Positions 26,319 through 35,447 are shown, counted from the first letter of the stretch. The stretch: 64,000 nt of DNA from Sphingomonas yabuuchiae (GCF_014199595.1 NZ_JACHNX010000001.1:558001-622000); one strand, 5' to 3'. Numbers and translations: made by a program. The notes: generated by a model from the letters alone, not told the origin.

Positions 26319-28217
26319 ATGGGAATCGGGACGGGGAAGGCGGTAGAGGCAAGCGGCGTCGCCGCGGCAAAGGTGCCAAGCAGGGACGGATTGTTCGGCC
26401 TCGCGGTCGCCGTGGTGGTGGTCGCTGGGCTATTCCTTGCGAAAGGCGTCCTGGTTCCCATCACCCTGGCGATCCTGTTGTCTTTCGTTCTGTCGCCGAT
26501 CGTCCTGTTGCTGCGTCGTTTGCGGGTGCCGAAGGGTTTCGCGATTTTCGTGGCTGTGCTGAGTGCCTTGGGGGCGCTGGGCGGGATCGGCACGTTGGTC
26601 GGTACCCAGGCCGCGTCACTGGCCGACAAGGCACCGAGCTATGTCGCGACAATTCAGACCAAGATCGATGGCGCTAGCGGGTATCTGACGAAGCGCCTCC
26701 CGTTCCTGCGCCCGACGACCACCCCGGCGGTGGCGGCCGCCGATCCGAATGTCCAGCGCGGGACCAAAAGCCATCCCGTGAACGTCCGTGTCGTCGAAGA
26801 GCAGACGCCGGTCCTGGAGGAGGTCGGTGCCTATCTGAGCCCGGTGATGGCGCCGTTCGAGACGTTCGTGATCGTGCTCGTCGTTGCCGTCTTCATCCTC
26901 ATGCAGAAGGAAGACTTGCGCGATCGCCTGATCCGATTGTTCGGCTCGTCTGATCTGCATCGTACAACAGCGGCAATGGATGAGGCCGGGGCACGCCTGA
27001 GCCGCTACTTCCTCTCGCAGCTTGCCGTGAATGCCAGCTTCGGCCTGACGGTGGGCATCGGCCTGTGGCTGATCGGCCTGCCTGTACCGGCGCTGTGGGG
27101 CATCTTGGCCGGCGTATTGCGCTTCGTGCCCTATATCGGGGCATTGCTGGGCGCGGCGCTTCCCTTGGCTGTGGCGGCCGGTGGGGACCCAGGCTGGTCT
27201 ACTATGCTCATGGTCGCGGCGCTGTTCCTGACGCTCGAACCGCTGATCGGCTATGTCATCGAACCGCTGCTTTACGGCCACTCTACTGGCCTGTCGCCGT
27301 TGTCGGTCGTGTTGGCAGCCGTGTTCTGGACCTGGATTTGGGGACCGGTTGGTCTCGTGCTGTCAATGCCGCTCACCTTGTTGCTGGTCGTGCTGGGCCG
27401 ACACATTCCAAGCCTTGAGTTTCTGGACGTGCTGCTCGGCGATCGTCCAGCGCTTACACCGGTCGAGCGTTTCTATCAGCGCATGCTCGCAGAAGACCCC
27501 GACGAGGCGCTGGAGCAGGCGGAGAGCCAGCTCACGACCCGCTCGCTTACGGCCTATTATGACGAGGTCGCACTGGCGGCTCTGAAAATGGCGGCCGCGG
27601 ACGTCGAACGTGGTGCGATCACGCGCGATCGCGCCACGAGGGTCGTCGATTCGATGCTCGTGCTAGTCGACGAACTCCAGCAGCAGGACGATACCGCCGC
27701 CCCTCCCAAGACGGGTGGCGGCCTGCTCACCCCGCTGCCCAACAGCGATGCGGGGTTTCAAGAGACGGCACCGCCCATGCTCCCCCGTGCGCCGGCAGCA
27801 TGGCACGCCGACGGGAGCATCCTGTGCATCGCCGGCCGCGGCGTCCTCGACGATGCGGTCACGGCTATGCTCGAGCAATTGCTCGCCAAGCGCGGCTTTG
27901 GCGTCAACCGCGTTTCGCACGAAGCGGGGTCCCGGGCCAATGTCGACCGGCTCGATGCCTCGCAAGCACGCTTGGTCTGCATCTCTTACCTGGAGATCGG
28001 CGGATCCCCCTCTCACCTCCGCTATCTGGTCCGTCGGATCCGATCGCGGGCGGGCAACGTCCCAATCCTCGTCGGCCTTTGGCCGGAAGGCGAGGCGGCG
28101 TTGACCGATGAGGAGATTCAACGAACCTTGGGTGCAGATTTGTATGTCGGTAGCCTCGGCGCGGCGGTGGAAGCGTGTCTTGATCATGCCGGCAGCCATC
28201 TGGAGCAGGCAGCATGA
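26319..28217 (+). CDS. AI-2E family transporter with a fused C-terminal cytoplasmic domain
   Basis: Residues 1 to about 370 are an AI-2E/UPF0118 permease: eight hydrophobic segments, FVLSPIVLLLRRLRVPKG after the second, and PVPALWGILAGVLRFVPYIGALLGA and YVIEPLLYGHSTGLSPLSV later. The 632-residue protein is far longer than usual (about 350-400). The extra part ends in an alpha/beta domain (about 490-625: SILCIAGRGVLDDAVTAMLEQLL, ARLVCISYLEI, VPILVGLWPEGE) that resembles a Rossmann or cobalamin-binding-type fold without its histidine. The ATG at 26319 has GAAGGG seven bases upstream. It overlaps the YihY-like gene by four bases. The substrate is unknown. Confidence 0.85.
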   Translation: MGIGTGKAVEASGVAAAKVPSRDGLFGLAVAVVVVAGLFLAKGVLVPITLAILLSFVLSPIVLLLRRLRVPKGFAIFVAVLSALGALGGIGTLVGTQAASLADKAPSYVATIQTKIDGASGYLTKRLPFLRPTTTPAVAAADPNVQRGTKSHPVNVRVVEEQTPVLEEVGAYLSPVMAPFETFVIVLVVAVFILMQKEDLRDRLIRLFGSSDLHRTTAAMDEAGARLSRYFLSQLAVNASFGLTVGIGLWLIGLPVPALWGILAGVLRFVPYIGALLGAALPLAVAAGGDPGWSTMLMVAALFLTLEPLIGYVIEPLLYGHSTGLSPLSVVLAAVFWTWIWGPVGLVLSMPLTLLLVVLGRHIPSLEFLDVLLGDRPALTPVERFYQRMLAEDPDEALEQAESQLTTRSLTAYYDEVALAALKMAAADVERGAITRDRATRVVDSMLVLVDELQQQDDTAAPPKTGGGLLTPLPNSDAGFQETAPPMLPRAPAAWHADGSILCIAGRGVLDDAVTAMLEQLLAKRGFGVNRVSHEAGSRANVDRLDASQARLVCISYLEIGGSPSHLRYLVRRIRSRAGNVPILVGLWPEGEAALTDEEIQRTLGADLYVGSLGAAVEACLDHAGSHLEQAA

Positions 28218-29356
28218 CCGCGCCGAAAGCACGCGCTGGCCGGGGCGCGCGGTCGCCATTGGAAGTGCCGGCGAACGGATGGCTCGCGATCGCGCAACGC
28301 ACTTGGAAGGAAATGGACGAGGACAATATCGGTATCATCGCAGCCGGCATCGCCTTCTATGTCTTCGCCGCGATCGTTCCGACGCTAGGCGCGGTCGTCC
28401 TGAGCTACGGGCTGTTCGCCGACGCGGAGACGGTGCGGCAAAATGTCGAGGCGGTCTTTGCGTCACTGCCACGTGATGCCGCCTCGATCATCACCGATCA
28501 GCTGCTGACGGTGTCCGATAGTGCGAAGGACAAGCAGGGCATCGGCTTGATCATCGCGTTGGCCTTGGCTTGGTACGGGGCGACGAAAGGTTCGTCTGCG
28601 ATCATAACGGGCCTAAACGTCGCCTATGATACGGAAGAAACCCGCGGTTTTGTCCGGATTAACCTGCTCCGTCTCGGGATTGTCGCGGGGGGCGTACTGA
28701 TGATTTTCCTCGCGGTCGGAACGACCACGCTGCTCGCATTCCTCGGGGGCTTGGTCCCTGACGCGCCGGGAGTGATGCTGGTGATAATCCGGATCGCGGG
28801 GTATCTTGTGCTCGCCTTGCTCGTCGTCACGGCGTCTGCGGTGCTCTTCCGCTACGGTCCCGACAATCGCCAACCTCGCTGGGTCTGGCTGTCCCCAGGC
28901 TCGATCGGCGCGACGCTGCTATGGTTGGCCGGGACTGCGGCCTTCGGCTTCTACGTATCGCGTTTCGGTAATTACGGGGCGACGTACGGGTCGCTAAGCG
29001 CCGTGATCGTAACGCTCACATGGCTCTGGCTGACCGCCTATGTCTTTCTGTTAGGTGCCGAACTGAACGCAGAGCTCGAACGACAGGTCGAGGGCGAGCC
29101 TGTTGCGGGCCAGTTCGGGAACGATGACCGTACCGACTTCTCGTCCAATCGCGCGAGCCTCGCGACGCCAAAGGACGGAGGCTTTGGAGCGGTTAAGCCA
29201 GGCAGCATTTCTGTTGCCCCCCGGGAGGGCCGGAAGGAGGCGCTTGTGGGGTCCGGTATGCAAGGCAAGACCGGATTGCTTGCGTTGGCTGTCGTAGCAG
29301 TTGCCGCATTTGCGACCGGGCGGCGAGGGGGCCGCACGGTGGCAGGCCGTCATTAG
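28214..29356 (+). CDS. YihY/BrkB-family membrane protein
   Basis: A 380-residue inner-membrane protein with six hydrophobic segments and the family motifs AAGIAFYVFAAIVPTLGA, YGATKGSSAIITGLNVAYD and ATYGSLSAVIVTLTWLWLTAYVFLLGAELNAELE. The C-terminal 80 residues form a polar linker followed by a final small hydrophobic helix and a basic tail. The family was once called ribonuclease BN by error; its function is unclear. It is coupled to the upstream AI-2E transporter by a four-base overlap and followed by a terminator, so the two form a complete operon. Confidence 0.88.
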   Translation: MTAPKARAGRGARSPLEVPANGWLAIAQRTWKEMDEDNIGIIAAGIAFYVFAAIVPTLGAVVLSYGLFADAETVRQNVEAVFASLPRDAASIITDQLLTVSDSAKDKQGIGLIIALALAWYGATKGSSAIITGLNVAYDTEETRGFVRINLLRLGIVAGGVLMIFLAVGTTTLLAFLGGLVPDAPGVMLVIIRIAGYLVLALLVVTASAVLFRYGPDNRQPRWVWLSPGSIGATLLWLAGTAAFGFYVSRFGNYGATYGSLSAVIVTLTWLWLTAYVFLLGAELNAELERQVEGEPVAGQFGNDDRTDFSSNRASLATPKDGGFGAVKPGSISVAPREGRKEALVGSGMQGKTGLLALAVVAVAAFATGRRGGRTVAGRH

Positions 29357-29366
29357 ATCATGGGGT

Positions 29367-29396
29367 TGACGGTAGCGCATACCGTCATCTCTTTTT
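29367..29396 (+). terminator. Rho-independent terminator after the YihY-family gene
   Basis: A perfect 8-bp stem TGACGGTA (29367-29374) and TACCGTCA (29380-29387) around loop GCGCA, followed by TCTCTTTTT. It stands 10 bases after the stop codon between convergent genes. Confidence 0.8.
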
Positions 29397-29527
29397 CTGC
29401 GATCGGCCTATTCCATCCAATGCGCGACGATATGCGCCGGTGAGTGCTTTAGGTCGGCACAAAGTTACGTCTAAGCATCTGCTCAGGGGTCCGTTTTTCA
29501 TTCAACGTGTTGGATTGATGCCGCAGG

Positions 29528-31285
29528 CTAATCCCCGCCGGACGCGCTGCCGCGGTTGAGCGCCTGACGAACACGGTCGAGCAGGTCGCTTCGTCGGTAC
29601 GGCTTTCCGAGAACGTCTAGGCCAGCGCGCATCGGTCCTTCGGCCACGAGCTCCTCATTATATCCCGTCGTCATCAGAACTGGTAGATTTGGTGCGCGTC
29701 GTGCGACCTCTCCAGCCAAAACGATCCCGTTGATGCCGCCCGGCATGATCAGATCGGTGAATAACAGGTCCAGCGTCCCGGACGGCATCCCCTCAAATAG
29801 TTCGAGCGCAGCCTCACCGGTTTCGGCGGTCGATACACGGTAGCCCACACCCTCGAGGATCTCGCGTGCCAGCGCGAGCACCTCGGCGCTGTCTTCGACG
29901 ATGAGAATATGAGCACCGGAACGGGCGTCGTCCGTATGAGCCGAAATGGTCGCGTGCTTTGTGCCGGGATTGTCCGGCTGATCTCCGGTTGCCGACGGGA
30001 ACAGCATCCGTATCGTCGTCCCCTTACCAGGGGTGCTGTCGATCTCTAGCCGTCCCCGAGACTGCTGAACGAAGCCGGAGGCCATGGCGAGGCCTAGACC
30101 GGTACCTTTACCGGTTCCCTTCGTCGTGAAAAAGGGCTCGGTCGCGCGATCCGCCACATGCTGCGGCATGCCCTGACCCTGGTCGCGGATCTCGACGACG
30201 ACATAATCGCCTGGCGAGAGTTCACGGGCGGCGGCATCACCGTCGAGTTGCAGCTTGCTGGTGACGATGTCGATTAGTCCACCGTTCGGCATGGCGTCGC
30301 GAGCATTGATCGCGATGTTCAGCACCGCCATTTCGAATTGCTCGGGATCGAGGACGGCCCGTGGTAGGCCGCGCCGCAGCGTCAACTGCAGTTCGGCTTG
30401 CTTGCCGAGCGAACTCTCTAGGACATCGCAGAAGCCGTTGATGGTGGCGTTGATGTCGACCGGTCGCGGATCGAGGCGGGTCTTTCGGGCGAATGCCAGC
30501 AGTTGTCCCGTCAGCTTGGCACCTTTCTCGGCCGCCGTCCGGGCGCTTTGAATGTAGCGACACAGGCGATCATCTTCAGCGCGTGCGGCAGCCAGCTCCA
30601 AGTTACCGTTCACGACCTGAAGGAGGTTGTTGAAATCATGTGCAAGCCCGGCAGTCAGCTGGCCTACGGCCTCCATCTTTTGCGTTTGCAGCAGCGTCCT
30701 GTCGCTTTCCCGGCGGCGGGTAACGTCGATCTGACTGGCAAAGAAGTAAAGCAGCTTGCCGGAGGCGTCGTGGATGGGGCCAATGAACACCGCATTCCAG
30801 AACGGGGTGCCGTCGCGCTTGTAGTTGAGCAGTTCGAGCGCGATGGACTCCTGGGCTTCGATCGCGTCCCTCAACTTAGCGACTTCGCTGCGGTCAGTCT
30901 GCGCGCCTTGCAGGAAGCGGCAGTTGCGGCCCACTACCTCCTCCTTCTCGTACAAAGTGAGGTCGAGAAAGGCGTTGTTCGCGAAGACGATCGGGTTGTC
31001 GTCCTGGTGCGGGTCCGTGATAACCATCGGCATACGCGTCATTTCGATGGCCGCAAAGAAGACGTTGCCGCGGTCGTCGAGGCCGGGGCGGGTTATGGTG
31101 GCTTCCTGCCAGTGATGCACGCCAGAGGTTTCGATCGGCTCACGCGCGCCGACGTCCATGCTACCGTCCGCAGGCGTGCCGGCACTTTGACCCTTGCCCT
31201 CCCCGTTTGCCTCATTGGCTAGATCGTCTCGGCCCACCACCTGCTCCCACCTCTGTCCTTCGATCCGGAAACAATCCGAAGGCAA
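29528..31285 (-). CDS. Blue-light LOV hybrid histidine kinase/response regulator
   Basis: A soluble 585-residue photosensor kinase. The LOV domain (about 75-192) contains GRNCRFLQG, with flavin-adduct Cys122, then LELLNYKRDGTPFWNAVFIGP. The HisKA domain has phosphoacceptor His216 in AGLAHDFNNLL. The HATPase domain (NIAINARDAMPNGG, DQGQGMP, GTGKGTGLGL) and a receiver with Asp511 in FTDLIMPGG follow. This matches the LOV-HK-receiver layout known from Pseudomonas syringae. The first 70 residues are a polar extension of no known fold. It is divergent from a SigK-type sigma operon with about 220 bp between, suggesting light control of that operon, which is inference. Confidence 0.93.
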   Translation of the reverse strand: MPSDCFRIEGQRWEQVVGRDDLANEANGEGKGQSAGTPADGSMDVGAREPIETSGVHHWQEATITRPGLDDRGNVFFAAIEMTRMPMVITDPHQDDNPIVFANNAFLDLTLYEKEEVVGRNCRFLQGAQTDRSEVAKLRDAIEAQESIALELLNYKRDGTPFWNAVFIGPIHDASGKLLYFFASQIDVTRRRESDRTLLQTQKMEAVGQLTAGLAHDFNNLLQVVNGNLELAAARAEDDRLCRYIQSARTAAEKGAKLTGQLLAFARKTRLDPRPVDINATINGFCDVLESSLGKQAELQLTLRRGLPRAVLDPEQFEMAVLNIAINARDAMPNGGLIDIVTSKLQLDGDAAARELSPGDYVVVEIRDQGQGMPQHVADRATEPFFTTKGTGKGTGLGLAMASGFVQQSRGRLEIDSTPGKGTTIRMLFPSATGDQPDNPGTKHATISAHTDDARSGAHILIVEDSAEVLALAREILEGVGYRVSTAETGEAALELFEGMPSGTLDLLFTDLIMPGGINGIVLAGEVARRAPNLPVLMTTGYNEELVAEGPMRAGLDVLGKPYRRSDLLDRVRQALNRGSASGGD

Positions 31286-31508
31286 GTTAGGGTCCCTGGC
31301 GACGGACTGTAGCAGAGCGGAGGTCGGCCTGCGCTCCCAATCGCGAGTGGTTAGCCTTTCCTACCCTTCGAACGAAATGGTAACGAAGGCGTAGGCTGCG
31401 ACCGGTCGACCACCGCGCCGCGCATGATCGGCGAGCGGCACGGTATCCTCGATCCGAACCACGCGGTTGCTTGTGGATGAGCGCTTGGGTATCCCGTCTG
31501 CGGTGACG

Positions 31509-32069
31509 ATGAACCAACCTGACGCTCGGCAGGAGCTTGTCAAAGCCCTGGTCGCAACCGGGCGCGAGGATCGTGCCGCTTTCCGCGAACTTTATGCCCT
31601 CACGTCCGCGAAGCTTTTCGGCATCTGCCTTCGTATATGTCGCGAGCGGCAAGCGGCGGAGGACGTTCTGCAAGAGGTCTACGCCATCATCTGGCGACGT
31701 GCCGGTGCCTATGAGCCGGGGCAGACCAGTCCGTTCGCCTGGCTTGCCACGATCGCCCGCAATCGCGCGATCGATTATCACCGGGCCCTCGGTCGGCGCC
31801 CGACCGCGCCGTTGGACAACGTCGCCGAGCCCGTCGCCCCAAATCGTCTGGCACTCGAGAACATGCTGCTCGACGAGGAGGAGCGCAAACTGCACGGCTG
31901 TATGGATCGCCTGAGTGAAACGCAGCGCGACGCCATTCGAACGGCCTTTTTCGAAGGGATCACCTATGCCGGGCTCGCCGATGTCCTCGGGGTTCCGACG
32001 AGTACCATAAAGAGCCGGATCCGGCGCGGCCTCGAACGGCTCAAGGAGTGTCTCGACGATGACATCTGA
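31509..32069 (+). CDS. ECF sigma factor, SigK type
   Basis: A 186-residue extracytoplasmic-function sigma factor. Region 2 is AFRELYALTSAKLFGICLRICRERQAAEDVLQEVYAIIWRRA and TSPFAWLATIARNRAIDYHR; region 4 is CMDRLSETQRDAIRTAFFEGITYAGLADVLGVPTSTIKSRIRRGL. The ATG at 31509 is the first start giving a normal N-terminus, although its ribosome-binding site is weak; a start at 31467 is possible. The downstream anti-sigma gene overlaps it by 11 bases, and a fasciclin protein gene follows. This is the order and content of the SigK regulon of mycobacteria. Confidence 0.92.
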   Translation: MNQPDARQELVKALVATGREDRAAFRELYALTSAKLFGICLRICRERQAAEDVLQEVYAIIWRRAGAYEPGQTSPFAWLATIARNRAIDYHRALGRRPTAPLDNVAEPVAPNRLALENMLLDEEERKLHGCMDRLSETQRDAIRTAFFEGITYAGLADVLGVPTSTIKSRIRRGLERLKECLDDDI

Positions 32070-32730
32070 CGAGACCGATCTGACCGCGGCCGAACTGGCG
32101 CTTGAGGTGCTCGACGGCGACGAGCGGAGCGCTGCGTTGCGTCGGATGCTGGACGATCCGGCCTTTGCACGGGATGTCGCCCTGTGGCGACGGCATCTGG
32201 CCGCCTTGTATCTCGAGGTCGAGCCGGTTGCGCCAAGCGCCGATCTGGGACGCCGGATCCTGGCGGTCGGCGACAATGACAATCACCGTACCGGACCTTG
32301 GCGGGCGATCGCGGGCATCGCCGGTCTGGCGGCTGCGATCCTGCTGACGGTCGTCGTAACCCGTCCCGATACGCCAACGGTCGTACCGAATGCCAGCAAG
32401 CCTGCTCCCTTGCTCTTTGCCGTCCTCGCGCCCGAGCGTGCCGCGCCGATCACGATATTCTTCGATCCTGCCACCCGCACCTTGAAGCTGCGCGACGCGC
32501 CGTCCGTGAAGAGCGGGCAGGATGCACAGCTATGGGCGATCGGGGGTGACGGGGTTCCCCGCGCAGCGGGCCTGCTGCCTCGTGGAGGCGGGCCTGCCCT
32601 GAAGATCGCTCCGCAGGTCGCGGTCGTTCCCGGGACCACATTGGCGATATCGATCGAGCCGCTCGGGGGATCGCCGAAGTCGACACCGACGGGGCCGGTG
32701 GTGGCTGCCGGGAAGCTGGCCGAAATTTAA
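32059..32730 (+). CDS. RskA-like anti-sigma factor
   Basis: A 223-residue single-pass membrane protein. The N-terminal cytoplasmic anti-sigma domain (ELALEVLDGDERSAALRRMLDDPAFARDVALWRRHLAALY) is followed by a membrane helix at about residues 80-100. The periplasmic RskA-type domain has LKLRDAPSVKSGQDAQLWAIGGDGVPRAAGLL and VVPGTTLAISIEPLGGSPKSTPTGPVV. The last segment is the typical RskA C-terminal motif. It overlaps the sigma gene and should hold it at the membrane until regulated proteolysis. Confidence 0.9.
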   Translation: MTSDETDLTAAELALEVLDGDERSAALRRMLDDPAFARDVALWRRHLAALYLEVEPVAPSADLGRRILAVGDNDNHRTGPWRAIAGIAGLAAAILLTVVVTRPDTPTVVPNASKPAPLLFAVLAPERAAPITIFFDPATRTLKLRDAPSVKSGQDAQLWAIGGDGVPRAAGLLPRGGGPALKIAPQVAVVPGTTLAISIEPLGGSPKSTPTGPVVAAGKLAEI

Positions 32731-32812
32731 GGGATCGCGCCGCGTCGCTGCGTCCAACGGGCTGTTGGCGTCGTAATCCGAAAGCCGCGCTCCATGCGGC
32801 TGGAGAGATCTG

Positions 32813-33358
32813 ATGACCCTGATGATCCGTGGTGCGATGATGGCTGTCGCGCTCAGCGTCGGCGCCGCCGCTGCCCCGCGCAACCCGATGGTCGGCGGTG
32901 CGGCGATGTACCCGACGAAGACGATCGTGGAGAACGCCTCGCAGTCGAAGGACCATACCACCCTGGTCGCCGCGGTGAAGGCGGCCGGCCTCGTCGACAC
33001 GCTTTCCGGCCCGGGCTCTTTCACCGTCTTCGCGCCGACCAACGCGGCATTCGCAAAACTGCCCACTGGCACCGTCGACACCCTGGTGCAGCCCGAGAAC
33101 AAGGATAAGTTGACGTCGATCCTCACCTATCACGTCATACCCGGCCGGATCACCGCAAAGGATATTGCCGCCAAGGCAAAGGCGAATGGCGGGACGGCGA
33201 CCTACACCACCGTTCAGGGCGAGCCGATCATGCTCAAGAAGGCGATGGGCGGCTGGGCCATCATGGACGGCAAGGGCGATACCGGCCGCATCACCACTGC
33301 CGATGTCATGCAGTCGAACGGCGTCGTGCATGTCATCGACACGGTCATGATGCCATAA
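32813..33358 (+). CDS. Secreted fasciclin (FAS1) domain protein
   Basis: A 181-residue protein: a signal peptide (about 1-21), then one FAS1 domain with the H1 motif GSFTVFAPTNAAFAKLPTGT, the YHVIPGRITAKDI block and the H2 motif NGVVHVIDTVMMP. FAS1 proteins take part in adhesion or cell-surface interactions. Its place after a sigK/rskA-like pair mirrors mycobacteria, where SigK drives the fasciclin antigens MPT70 and MPT83. It is therefore probably a target of the adjacent sigma factor. A promoter in the 80-base gap before it is possible. Confidence 0.92.
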   Translation: MTLMIRGAMMAVALSVGAAAAPRNPMVGGAAMYPTKTIVENASQSKDHTTLVAAVKAAGLVDTLSGPGSFTVFAPTNAAFAKLPTGTVDTLVQPENKDKLTSILTYHVIPGRITAKDIAAKAKANGGTATYTTVQGEPIMLKKAMGGWAIMDGKGDTGRITTADVMQSNGVVHVIDTVMMP

Positions 33359-33568
33359 GGGCGGCAGATCATTCCCATGGGTGGGGCAGCACATGGTCGC
33401 CCCACCCATGCGACGGAGGGGCAGCCTGTCGCGCCTACTCGGAGGCGCGAATTGGCCCTCATCGCTTATGCGCTCGAACGACGGCGTGGGTGAAGGTGCT
33501 GGTCAATCTTGCGCGCATGGACCAACATTTTCGTCGCAGGCCACTGGCATACCGGTAGGAGACGATAC

Positions 33569-33967
33569 GTGCTGTTTCACACGATGATTGGTTCGAACGA
33601 CATTGAACGGTCGAAGCGCTTTTACGATACCGTGCTGGGAACGCTCGGCATTGGGGAGCCGATGCGGAACGTGGCCGATAGCGGCCACATCCGACTGATC
33701 TATCGGGGCGAGAGCGGAACCGCCTTCATCGTCACGCAGCCGGTCAATGACGAACCGGCGACCGTTTCAAACGGCAGCACGGTCGCCTTCCAGTGCGATT
33801 CTCCCGAGCAGGTCAGGCAATTCCACGACGTCGCCGTGGCAGCCGGGGGTACGTCGATCGAAGCGCCGCCCGGTCCTCGTCATACGGCATCCATGGGAAC
33901 GATCGAACTGGCCTATGTGCGCGATCCGGACGGCAACAAGCTTTGCGGCATTCACTTTCCGGGATGA
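33569..33967 (+). CDS. VOC-family (glyoxalase-like) protein
   Basis: A 132-residue vicinal-oxygen-chelate protein. FHTMIGSNDIERSKRFYDTVLGTLG begins the first beta-alpha-beta module, and GTIELAYVRDPDGNKLCGIHF ends the second. The start is taken as GTG at 33569 because AGGAGA lies seven bases upstream; an ATG five codons later is the alternative. The family includes glyoxalase I, dioxygenases and resistance proteins; metal ligands are not all evident and the substrate is unknown. It stands between the fasciclin gene and a hemerythrin-like gene. Confidence 0.85.
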   Translation: MLFHTMIGSNDIERSKRFYDTVLGTLGIGEPMRNVADSGHIRLIYRGESGTAFIVTQPVNDEPATVSNGSTVAFQCDSPEQVRQFHDVAVAAGGTSIEAPPGPRHTASMGTIELAYVRDPDGNKLCGIHFPG

Positions 33968-34060
33968 CCGATAGGGCGTCGGGCTTGCCACGAATGTCGA
34001 CGGCAAGCCCATGTCCCACCAGACCTTCCCTTTCCTCAGGCAAGGAAACCGCCATGACAC

Positions 34061-34528
34061 ATGGAAACATGCCCGATGTTTTCTAATCGACATTTCAACT
34101 TGCAGCGCGTGGGATTCGCCAGGCTGGTCGAAGACCATATTCTTATCGAGTCGAGCATATCGGCCCTGCTGGACGATCTGAGGGACGAGGCCGCATCCCC
34201 CCACGAACTATCGGTTCAGCTTGACGCCCTGGCCGTCATCATCCGCAAGCATCTGCGTGAAGAGTCCGACGTCATTCAGAATATACGCCTGGAAACATTA
34301 CCCGATACATGGCGAGCGACCTGGATCGAAGGTGAGGCCGCTCTCCTGCAGCTGAAGGTCGATTGGAGTAATTTCCTCGATCACTGGACCGAATGCCGTA
34401 TTGCCAACGATATGCCGGGGTTTTCGGATGCTGCGAGTGCGATCCTGGCCCGATTGAGCGATCGCGTCAAAACCGAAACCCAATGCTTTTACAAAACGGC
34501 CTTGTCCACAGGCGGTATCGAATACTAA
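34061..34528 (+). CDS. Hemerythrin-like (HHE) helical protein
   Basis: A predicted four-helix protein of 155 residues. Spaced putative metal ligands fit the HHE pattern: FARLVEDHILIESSISALL, AVIIRKHLREESDVI, WSNFLDHWTECR and a late helix with KTETQCF. Hemerythrin-like proteins bind di-iron and sense or store oxygen or nitric oxide. Several ATGs are clustered at 34053, 34061 and 34076; the one at 34053 is in another frame and gives only a ten-residue peptide, which might act as a leader. The family call is by pattern only. Confidence 0.55.
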   Translation: METCPMFSNRHFNLQRVGFARLVEDHILIESSISALLDDLRDEAASPHELSVQLDALAVIIRKHLREESDVIQNIRLETLPDTWRATWIEGEAALLQLKVDWSNFLDHWTECRIANDMPGFSDAASAILARLSDRVKTETQCFYKTALSTGGIEY

Positions 34529-34919
34529 TTCTGAATTTCTTGAATACGGTTTTATTCCGCCGATCATCGACGAAGCCATCCTTTCCCCGTGCTTGTTTTC
34601 AGCGGGGTTGGCGACCATCGGCTGTGACATGGTCGATGACAGAATCGTGCAGCTATCACGTTCGCTGATCGCTACCGGTCATAGCGGGTGGCGACGCGGT
34701 GCCGGTCCCCGGCCTTCGCCGGGATAGGGTCTTGAGGCGGCCGAACATGATCCCGATGCGGCTGCGGCGCCGGTAGCCTACCAATCTCCATCGACGCCCC
34801 AGACCAGGCTCGGCTTCGTCCTGAGTCGTACACGGGCGACCCGTACCGTGCTGAAGACAAGGGATGTTCCGGAACGCGCATACCGCGTCGCGCATTGGTT
34901 CTCTCATAGGAGAGCAACC
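34529..34919. other. Gene-free region with a degenerate family C repeat
   Basis: No coding sequence could be supported. At about 34704-34727 there is a partial, decayed copy of the family C repeat (CCCCGGCCTTCGCCGGGAT). A good AGGAGAG ribosome-binding site at 34908-34914 closes the region before the next small gene. Confidence 0.4.
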
Positions 34920-35081
34920 ATGGCCGACCCGATCAAACCGACGACCGAGACCCGCGATCCCAATCTGTCGACCGAGCATCAGCGCGACGGCGATGCCCGC
35001 CGTCCCAGCGATACGCTCGACCGCGGCCAGCCTAGTACCGAGGGGCAGGATGCGCCGAAGCGGAAATCCTCGCTGACCTGA
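34920..35081 (+). CDS. Small hydrophilic protein of unknown function
   Basis: A 53-residue, highly charged protein (MADPIKPTTETRDPNLSTEH, later RRPSDTLDRGQ and PKRKSS) with no hydrophobic segment, probably disordered. It is missed by long-ORF criteria, but AGGAGAG stands six bases before the ATG, and the composition resembles small hypothetical or stress-related proteins of sphingomonads. A perfect 11-bp inverted repeat follows. The function is unknown. Confidence 0.6.
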   Translation: MADPIKPTTETRDPNLSTEHQRDGDARRPSDTLDRGQPSTEGQDAPKRKSSLT

Positions 35082-35447
35082 TTCTTCGGCAAGGGGCAAA
35101 GGGACGCCCCGTTCATTCCGTAGTGACACAGTGCCTGAACGGGGCGCCGAGGACGTGCGGAAGCTCGACCTCTCAGGCCCAGTAACGTGCTTTGGTGACA
35201 AAAGCTGCGCCTTCCTTTGCGCCGAGCAAAATAAAGCGGCCGGGAAGGGGTGTGGCAACCTGTTGGACGGCTGCCGATGTCACGAAAGTGACTCATATCT
35301 GTCACGGAAGTTTCTCTCAAACTGCATCTTCGCGTCATGAGACGCGCCTAACGCCCGGGCCGGGATCGACAGGGGGACTTGTCTTGAGTCGGTCATCGGG
35401 CGGCGTTCGCCCGGCTTAGCAACGATAAGATCGGGAGTTTTTCGGCG
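35082..35447. other. Gene-free leader region upstream of the lipoprotein gene
   Basis: There is no gene here. A perfect inverted repeat CGCCCCGTTCA (35105-35115) and TGAACGGGGCG (35136-35146), with a 20-base loop, closes the preceding small gene but lacks a T run. A Pho-box-like element is at 35278-35310. The remainder is probably promoter and untranslated leader of the lipoprotein-receptor genes. Confidence 0.5.
35278..35310 (+). promoter_or_regulatory. Pho-box-like tandem 11-bp repeats
   Basis: Two TGTCAC words (35278-35283 and 35300-35305) are exactly 22 bases apart. A weaker TGACTC sits midway at 35289-35294, and each is followed by an A-rich part (CGAAAG, CGGAAG). PhoB binds direct repeats of a CTGTCAT-like word every 11 bases. 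The site lies about 140-170 bases upstream of the lipoprotein start. Regulation by phosphate is inferred from this pattern. Confidence 0.5.

Noticed and set aside
34053..34085. Ten-codon frame overlapping the hemerythrin-like gene start
   Set aside because: Preceded by AAGGA, so it might be a leader peptide, but it is too short and unsupported to call as a gene.
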